Translations under genes and position numbers: made by a program
The notes under the pieces: generated by a model
Databases searched by the model: none
Told to the model about the DNA's origin: nothing
The model's input: the letters and a program-made list of their open reading frames with translations, nothing else
Assembly: GCA_017559905.1 (NCBI GenBank)
Contig: JAFYQF010000015.1
Span: forward strand, 171,731 to 235,730
Direction: 5' to 3'
DNA length: 64,000 nucleotides
Source of the DNA: a bacterium
Lineage (GTDB): Bacteria; Cyanobacteriota; Vampirovibrionia; Gastranaerophilales; Gastranaerophilaceae
Part shown: positions 59,134-64,000 of the stretch, in pieces
Layout of the letters: each line of letters begins with the position of its first letter
Position numbering within the stretch: position 1 is the first letter of the stretch

Positions 59134-60857
59134 TACTTAATTTCTCCAATACATTCAACATTAATATCGGTTATTAATTCAGAAAAAGACAATACTTTTA
59201 TATTTTCAAAATGCCTTGATAACAAGCCAAATAACGGCAATCGTATTCTTGGTGCTACCAAAAGAACAACGTTATCTGAATGCTTTTTAGTAGCTAAAAG
59301 AGCTACTTCAACAGCTTTAATAAGCTTTTCAACTTGAGCTGGTTTTAGCATAAACATAACACCTATTTCAGTATATTGAACAGATTTTTCTAGTAGTTTT
59401 TCGTAAGCATTACTCAATGTCAGCGCATAAAGCGTAGGTTTATTTGCATCTTTTTCCAAAACAGAATGACTCAAGCAAATCGCTGCACCTAATTCTGAAC
59501 GCAAACGTTCATTCAAGACATTTGGTTCTTTGTTAAACCTTGCAAAATCACATAAACGCTCAAAAATTAGAATAATATCTTTGATTGAAACTTGTTCTCT
59601 TATAAAATTAACTATTATTCGCCTAAAATCAACAGCAGAAATTAATTCAGGAATTAAATCATTCACTAATGTTGGATCTTGTGTTCTTACAATTTCCATC
59701 AATTTTAAAATATCAGTTTTAGATATAATGTCATTTGCATGCTTGATTACTGTATTTCTCAAGTGTTTAACAATAACATCTTCTTTTTCAAGCGCTGATG
59801 TTTCGACAAAAAATCTCTCTCTAACAGTATTTCTAATTGAAATAATACACTCATTAGATTTTAATTTAGAATTATCCATTATCCTGATATTTGGGATGAT
59901 ATACCCTAATTCATCAGTTAAATCTTTTCTTAATTTTGCTATTGCAGGAAGTAATTTGTTCTTTTGTTCAGGATCAGCTAAATAAATCAAACCAAAACCG
60001 ACTTGCATACTAATTACATCAACACCTAAACGTTGATACATAGAGTTTGGGTTAACAGCATCTTCTAGGTTTTCAATTTCAGTTTCCAAATTACATTTTT
60101 GCCTATAGCTCATGTTATATAAATTACGAATAATTCGCGCACAAAGAGCAAAAATAAAACAAATTAAAACTATTATAAAAGGAAAAACTGAAAAATAGGT
60201 TGTTATAGAAGCAAGAATAATACCAACAATGGCAATAACTATACCAATAATATCAACCGAAAATAAAAATGGAGCAGTAAAAAACAACTCCTTATAAGGG
60301 ATTTGAGGTTTAGAATTTAAGATAAATTTATCTTCTTTAGCTACACTTGACTCTGTATCAGGTTCTTCATCGTCGATGTGAGATTGAGTCATAGCCCAGG
60401 TATAAGTGTCTTTGCAAATTCCTTTATCCGAATATAGTTGTCTTAAAGCGTCTTGATATGTATCTTTTACAACTGATTCTAAAGTTAATAATATATCTGG
60501 CTCATTATAGGTTTCCCACGTAAGAGGACACTGGTGGTTTTCGTCAACCAAATAGTCATATATAGCTTCATTAACTTTTGAAATAATGCGTTCATGGAAA
60601 ACTTCAGGCACTTCTCCGTTTAAAAGGTCAATAATCTTGTGAAAAGTCCATTCAGCTATACTTTGTGTAATTACTTCGCAGGCTTCTGAATTTACTGAAT
60701 TTTCATCGTGCAAAGCTTTTCCAGCCTTTAAAGAATGAGCGTGAACAAAGCCTCTAATGTATTTTTCTCCATATTCACCAAACTCTTCAGGGCAAACGCC
60801 TCCGACTTGAAATCTTAACTTATTTACAAAATCTTTATACTTGAAACTTTTTCCCAT
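59133..60857 (-). CDS. FlhA C-terminal-domain protein with atypical N-terminus
   Basis: A 574-residue protein. Residues about 270-574 match the cytoplasmic domain of FlhA/YscV (FHIPEP family), the export-gate part that docks chaperone-substrate complexes. Shared features are AVNPNSMYQRLGVDVISMQVGFGL-type opening, a DPEQKNKLLPAIAKLRKDL helix, LGYIIPNIRIMDN, VRTQDPTLVNDLIPEL, REQVSIKDIILIFE and VLLVAPRIRLPLF. The eight-helix channel half of FlhA is absent. In its place are an unknown helical domain (1-150) and two or three membrane helices (191-243). It heads a five-gene operon with a paralogue of its N-terminal half and two-component regulators. No flagellar genes are nearby. Confidence 0.85.
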   Translation of the reverse strand: MGKSFKYKDFVNKLRFQVGGVCPEEFGEYGEKYIRGFVHAHSLKAGKALHDENSVNSEACEVITQSIAEWTFHKIIDLLNGEVPEVFHERIISKVNEAIYDYLVDENHQCPLTWETYNEPDILLTLESVVKDTYQDALRQLYSDKGICKDTYTWAMTQSHIDDEEPDTESSVAKEDKFILNSKPQIPYKELFFTAPFLFSVDIIGIVIAIVGIILASITTYFSVFPFIIVLICFIFALCARIIRNLYNMSYRQKCNLETEIENLEDAVNPNSMYQRLGVDVISMQVGFGLIYLADPEQKNKLLPAIAKLRKDLTDELGYIIPNIRIMDNSKLKSNECIISIRNTVRERFFVETSALEKEDVIVKHLRNTVIKHANDIISKTDILKLMEIVRTQDPTLVNDLIPELISAVDFRRIIVNFIREQVSIKDIILIFERLCDFARFNKEPNVLNERLRSELGAAICLSHSVLEKDANKPTLYALTLSNAYEKLLEKSVQYTEIGVMFMLKPAQVEKLIKAVEVALLATKKHSDNVVLLVAPRIRLPLFGLLSRHFENIKVLSFSELITDINVECIGEIK

Positions 60858-60930
60858 AACCTACCAGTCTATATATCCAAATTATAATAAAATTATCTAT
60901 TTAAGCAACTTGTTACAAAAAATAAATAAA

Positions 60931-60958
60931 TTAGGTGCCAAGTTATTTTGACACCTAA
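60931..60958 (-). terminator. Rho-independent terminator after the ferritin gene
   Basis: TTAGGTG(C)C (60931-60939) pairs with the complement at 60950-60958, followed on the minus strand by a T-rich tract. It is eight bases past the ferritin stop codon. Confidence 0.7.
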
Positions 60959-60965
60959 AATTTGA

Positions 60966-61478
60966 TTATGCGTTGTATGTATGTGGTTTGTAAGCTCTTG
61001 TCAGTAATTCTTTATCAATATGGTATAACGAAGCTTTGTCAGCACCAAACATTTTTAACTTTTTGATAATATCATCAACATTAGATTCTTCTTCCACTTG
61101 TTCAGATATATACCAATTTATAAAATATCTTGTTGCAAGGTCACATTCTTCATCAGTCATATTAGCAACGCCATTTATGCTTTCTGTTACGTATTTTTCG
61201 TGTGAGTATATTAATTCAAAAACTTCAAGAGGAGATCCATATCTTGCTTCGGGAGAAGTTATTGGTGTTAGATTTACAGAACCTTGACGTTCAATTATAT
61301 AGTCAAATAAAATCATCCCGTGATCTACTTCCTCTCTAGCTTGAACACGCGCCCAATTAGAAAAGCCCTTAAGCCCAATTTCATCGAAATATGCAGAAAT
61401 AGCCAAGTATAAATAAGCGGAATAGAATTCCTTATTAATTTGCTCATTAAGTATGCTCTGAATTTTATCACTAATCAC
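60966..61478 (-). CDS. Ferritin
   Basis: A bacterial non-haem ferritin of about 170 residues that oxidises and stores iron. The four-helix bundle contains the ferroxidase ligands: Glu in NEQINKEFYSAYLYL, the EEVDH motif (REEVDHGMILFDYI), and the later Glu/Gln in SEQVEEE. I choose the GTG at 61478 because GGGAGGG lies just upstream and the product then begins (V)ISDKIQSIL like other ferritins. The open frame from 61517 adds 13 unrelated residues. It overlaps the end of the superoxide reductase gene by eight bases, so the two are coupled in a stress operon. Confidence 0.93.
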   Translation of the reverse strand: MISDKIQSILNEQINKEFYSAYLYLAISAYFDEIGLKGFSNWARVQAREEVDHGMILFDYIIERQGSVNLTPITSPEARYGSPLEVFELIYSHEKYVTESINGVANMTDEECDLATRYFINWYISEQVEEESNVDDIIKKLKMFGADKASLYHIDKELLTRAYKPHTYNA

Positions 61479-61863
61479 GTTTTCCCTCCCATAATCCATG
61501 TAAATTACAGTATTCATATGCTTTATTTATAACAACAGAATTATTAAGCATTTTTTTAGGCTCTTGATTTGGATACAAGAAAGTAATTGAAACCAAATTT
61601 TTGTCATCTGACACTGTTTCAATAAACTCAATATAATGCTCATCTGTCATAGGATGCGGAATTGAACCCACCTGTATAAATTCTGAACCGTCTTCACCTA
61701 ACATAAATTTAGGGACATGTTTTTCTGCCATTTGTTCATCAGTTTTTGCTTGTAAAAGATCCATTTCTTGACCACAGCAGATAAGAGAACCTTCGCCCTC
61801 ATGTAAAATTTGAACAAGGTTTTTACATATAGGACATCTATAAAATTGAAGTTTAACAGTCAT
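61471..61863 (-). CDS. dfx: Superoxide reductase (desulfoferrodoxin)
   Basis: A 130-residue 2Fe-type superoxide reductase. The N-terminal desulforedoxin centre has Cys10, Cys13, Cys29 and Cys30. The catalytic iron centre has the EKH motif (Glu47-Lys48-His49), His70, His76, Cys119 and His122. It reduces superoxide to peroxide without releasing oxygen, the usual strategy of anaerobes. It is the first gene of an operon with ferritin, which would take up iron and limit Fenton chemistry. Confidence 0.95.
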   Translation of the reverse strand: MTVKLQFYRCPICKNLVQILHEGEGSLICCGQEMDLLQAKTDEQMAEKHVPKFMLGEDGSEFIQVGSIPHPMTDEHYIEFIETVSDDKNLVSITFLYPNQEPKKMLNNSVVINKAYEYCNLHGLWEGKRD

Positions 61864-61940
61864 ATAACCTCCTTTCTAAAACAGAATAATAAAATTAATA
61901 AGAAAATACATTAGACATTAGATTAATAAACAACTAGCCT

Positions 61941-61968
61941 TTGCATATAATATTTTTCGTGATAGAAT
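61941..61968 (+). promoter_or_regulatory. Predicted promoter of the SRP RNA
   Basis: TTGCAT (61941-61946) and TAGAAT (61963-61968) with 16-base spacing. The SRP RNA 5' end lies ten bases downstream, as expected for initiation. Confidence 0.6.
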
Positions 61969-61977
61969 TAATTTTAA

Positions 61978-62233
61978 GCCGTACTCCACGGGGAAGTGCA
62001 ATCCCTCGACCCGAAGTTTATGCGGGGTGCAGAGCCTGTTGTGAGAGGTCGTTGGACAATGTAGAAGTTAATATTTTTGTTGAGATTTAAGGTTATGGTG
62101 GCGTAAAACTCTGAACCGTGTCAGGATGGAAACATAGCAGCACTAAAGTGACCTTTGCGGGTGTCGTAATTTTAAAAGTAGAAAATATTTGCCTATATAT
62201 TGATTTGACGGTTTCGATAGACAGTGGTACGGC
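61978..62233 (+). ncRNA. ffs: Signal recognition particle RNA, large bacterial type
   Basis: The apical hairpin carries the conserved SRP domain IV sequence (GTCAGGATGGAAACATAGCAGCAC, broken by a GGAA tetraloop and the two internal loops that bind Ffh). The closing stem GCCGTAC (61978-61984) pairs with GTACGGC (62227-62233), giving an RNA of about 256 bases followed by a T6 terminator. The 5' part, with several short GC-rich stems, corresponds to an Alu domain, so this is the large form and not the ~100-base 4.5S type. It guides Ffh-dependent membrane targeting. Confidence 0.92.
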
Positions 62234-62342
62234 TTTTTTATTTATTAAAAAATATTAACATTAACTCTTATATATTAAAGTTTTCATCCTTTTTAGCCGA
62301 CTGAAAATACAAATAGGTTAATTACAAAAGGAAACGAAAACA

Positions 62343-64000
62343 ATGGGAATGGCGGCATCACAAGCTAGATTGCTTACTATCACCGCAAGATTGAACAACA
62401 TCGAACTTCAATCTCAAAACATTTCTAATGCAAAAATTCGTTTAGCTAACGCTACAGACCAAGCTAGTGATAAATACGTTAAAGCTTTAAACAAAACTCA
62501 ATACCTATTTAACACTTATAACGCTAACGGCGATATCGTAAGTTATGATTTATCTGGTGCAGCTCTTACTCAATATGGTGAATTGAAAAACCAATATGGT
62601 CTAATCAATTCTGCTGGTCAAATTCTAGTTTCTGAAAGAGATGCTGCTAACTACCAAAATTCTAACACTCTTGAAGAATTCCTTGATAAATACGGAGTTT
62701 TAGCTGATATAGGCGAAGGTATTACTATGGAATACGTAAATCCTGTTTGGATTGAATCAAATGACCAATACCTTGCAGATTTAGAAGAATGGCAAGCTCA
62801 AGCTCCTGATAGAAATAATCCTAAATATATAGAACAATATTGGGCACCAATGACACCTGAAGAATATGAAACTGCTCATCAAAGATGGGAAAACGAAGAA
62901 CCTACCCAAGATGATTTCACTATGGATGACCCCAACTATGTTCCACCACCAGCAGATCCAAATGATGAAACTTGGAGCTTATATGATGCATTTATGAATG
63001 GTACTGCTGGAGGATGTTTTACTTGCTCTTCTAACCCAGCTTCATCTGAATACAACATAGTAAGACACTTTAACCATGTTTTGGGACATCTAATTGGAGG
63101 CAATGATGATATATGGCAAGGTCGTTGGTGGTGGAATACACCTGAAGGTGGAATAGATGGCACTGAGGGTGATGGTGTAATAATGCGTAAAATTACAGAA
63201 GCAATAAGAGGTAAGAATGCTTGTGGCGAAAATTCTTGTTCAGATAGCCACGACCACAACTTTTACGATACTGACGTAAACTTAGATTGTGGAAACGAAG
63301 CTTGCGATGGTAATGAATTACTATCAGATAAAATCACAACCCTAATGGAAGATATCGCTACCTATGCAAATGGTGATAACGGTAAAGTTGGTGACGATAG
63401 TGACCCTGTATGGATAGCTTTAAAACAAAGATATTATCACATCATTGAACACGATTTAAAAGGTGTTTTGGCAGACATTACAATTCCAAAAGACCCACCT
63501 GAAATCCCTCAAGTTCCAGATACAGAAGCTTATGAACGTGCTCTTGAAGAATGGAAAACTAGAGAACCTCAACAACCAGAGCTTAAAGAACGTGTTAACG
63601 AAGATGCTTATCAAGCAGATGTTGAAGCTTGGGAAGCTCAAAAGCCTGAAGAATACACTAATATTGAAAAATACCTTTCAAAAACTGTTCGTGTAGCGAC
63701 TGACCTTGACGAAGCTCAATGGTACGTTAACCTTTGGAACAGAATGAATGGTGTTTCTAACTTCAAAGGTGGTTTCGGAAACAACGGTGCTTACGACCCT
63801 GATGCCGGCTGGGCTTCTAAATCTACTACTGAACAAAGCTGGGCTGTACTTAAAGATGGAGATATGAATAGCCCTGAATACCTTAAATACGCTATTGACA
63901 ACGGTTTGATTACGTTAGAACAAGTGCAATTCAAAAATGTTTCTTCTTCTGAACAAGGTGTTAGAAACGCTGCGTGGACTTCTATTGTATTTACTAATGC
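62343..64000 (+). CDS. Large lineage-specific protein, MGxAASQARLL family (partial, runs off the window)
   Basis: An open frame of at least 552 codons with no stop before the window end. It begins MGMAASQARLLTITARLNN and shares with the gene at 26139-28136 the SQ.ISNAK..L, ASDKYVKALNKTQY, NQYGLINSAGQ and LEEFLDKYG blocks. A later region (WYVNL ... YLKYAIDNGLIT..QV ... W.S..FTN) also matches, so only about 60-80 residues are probably missing. The centre is different. It contains repeated Trp/Pro units (EEWQAQAP, QRWENEEP, EEWKTREP, EAWEAQKP) and a Cys/His-rich segment (about 285-325) that may bind metal. There is no signal peptide. AGGA lies upstream of the ATG. Confidence 0.8.
   Translation, partial: MGMAASQARLLTITARLNNIELQSQNISNAKIRLANATDQASDKYVKALNKTQYLFNTYNANGDIVSYDLSGAALTQYGELKNQYGLINSAGQILVSERDAANYQNSNTLEEFLDKYGVLADIGEGITMEYVNPVWIESNDQYLADLEEWQAQAPDRNNPKYIEQYWAPMTPEEYETAHQRWENEEPTQDDFTMDDPNYVPPPADPNDETWSLYDAFMNGTAGGCFTCSSNPASSEYNIVRHFNHVLGHLIGGNDDIWQGRWWWNTPEGGIDGTEGDGVIMRKITEAIRGKNACGENSCSDSHDHNFYDTDVNLDCGNEACDGNELLSDKITTLMEDIATYANGDNGKVGDDSDPVWIALKQRYYHIIEHDLKGVLADITIPKDPPEIPQVPDTEAYERALEEWKTREPQQPELKERVNEDAYQADVEAWEAQKPEEYTNIEKYLSKTVRVATDLDEAQWYVNLWNRMNGVSNFKGGFGNNGAYDPDAGWASKSTTEQSWAVLKDGDMNSPEYLKYAIDNGLITLEQVQFKNVSSSEQGVRNAAWTSIVFTN

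Noticed and set aside
62936..63259. A 107-codon minus-strand frame inside the partial gene at the right end
   Set aside because: It is antisense to a continuous plus-strand frame with clear homology to the gene at 26139, and arises from the Pro/Gly-rich codon pattern there.
1..64000. CRISPR arrays, rRNA genes, transposases or prophage genes
   Set aside because: I looked for regularly spaced direct repeats, rRNA core sequences and transposase, integrase or phage structural motifs and saw none. Small repeats are reported individually.

Overview
The window is an AT-rich bacterial chromosome segment (visibly about one-third G+C, not calculated) with dense coding on both strands. Gene content fits a host-associated, anaerobic, non-photosynthetic relative of cyanobacteria (Melainabacteria/Vampirovibrionia, probably the Gastranaerophilales type). 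This is an inference from several traits taken together. They are a sensor kinase with an N-terminal receiver domain, a CHASE2 adenylate cyclase, a Tic20-like membrane protein, an AMIN-like protein, many TPR proteins, and superoxide reductase with ferritin in place of catalase. No marker such as 16S rRNA is present to prove it.

Layout. 0-5.6 kb: an unknown membrane protein, an ECF sigma/anti-sigma pair, leuC, a lipoprotein-like gene and a LeuA/homocitrate-synthase-like gene. 5.7-13.9 kb: TPR proteins, a membrane histidine kinase, a phosphodiester-glycosidase family protein behind a structured leader, rsfS and rpiB. 14-24 kb: two tandem Gly/Met-rich paralogues, recG, a CHASE2 cyclase, an eda-like/kdgK-like/csaB operon and an EF-hand protein. 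24-30 kb: tRNA-Leu(UAA) with odd flanking repeats, a patatin phospholipase, a HEAT-like protein, a 665-residue lineage protein, a short PLP decarboxylase-like protein and a PilZ protein. 30-33 kb: rpsE-rpmD-rplO-secY, a fragment of the spc operon with an interlocked inverted repeat inside it. 33-42 kb: a phosphomannomutase with an extra membrane module, an orphan ABC permease, two flavoproteins, a frameshifted MnmC-like methyltransferase, thrB and a ferredoxin. 43-54 kb: AI-2E transporter, radical SAM protein, a large unknown protein sharing the phosphomannomutase module, leuD, rpsL-rpsG, glutaredoxin, wecB and an SPFH protein. 54-61 kb: a five-gene operon combining a FlhA C-terminal-domain protein, its truncated paralogue, a hybrid sensor kinase, a LuxR-type regulator and a secreted coiled-coil protein. 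61-64 kb: superoxide reductase-ferritin, a large SRP RNA, and a gene running off the window end that is a paralogue of the 665-residue protein.

The best candidate for a new system is the 54.7-60.9 kb operon. It carries the substrate-docking half of the type III/flagellar export gate protein FlhA on a different membrane anchor, together with its own two-component regulators. The window also holds several signal-peptide-less, low-complexity, lineage-specific proteins (14.0-16.0, 23.2, 26.1, 42.5 and 62.3 kb) that could be clients, but that link is speculation. The second strong observation is a membrane-anchor module of about 60-70 residues placed in frame ahead of an otherwise complete phosphomannomutase, with the enzyme's own ribosome binding site and start codon still visible inside the fused gene. 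The third is a ~33-bp repeat found inside Asn-rich insertions of two neighbouring enzyme genes.
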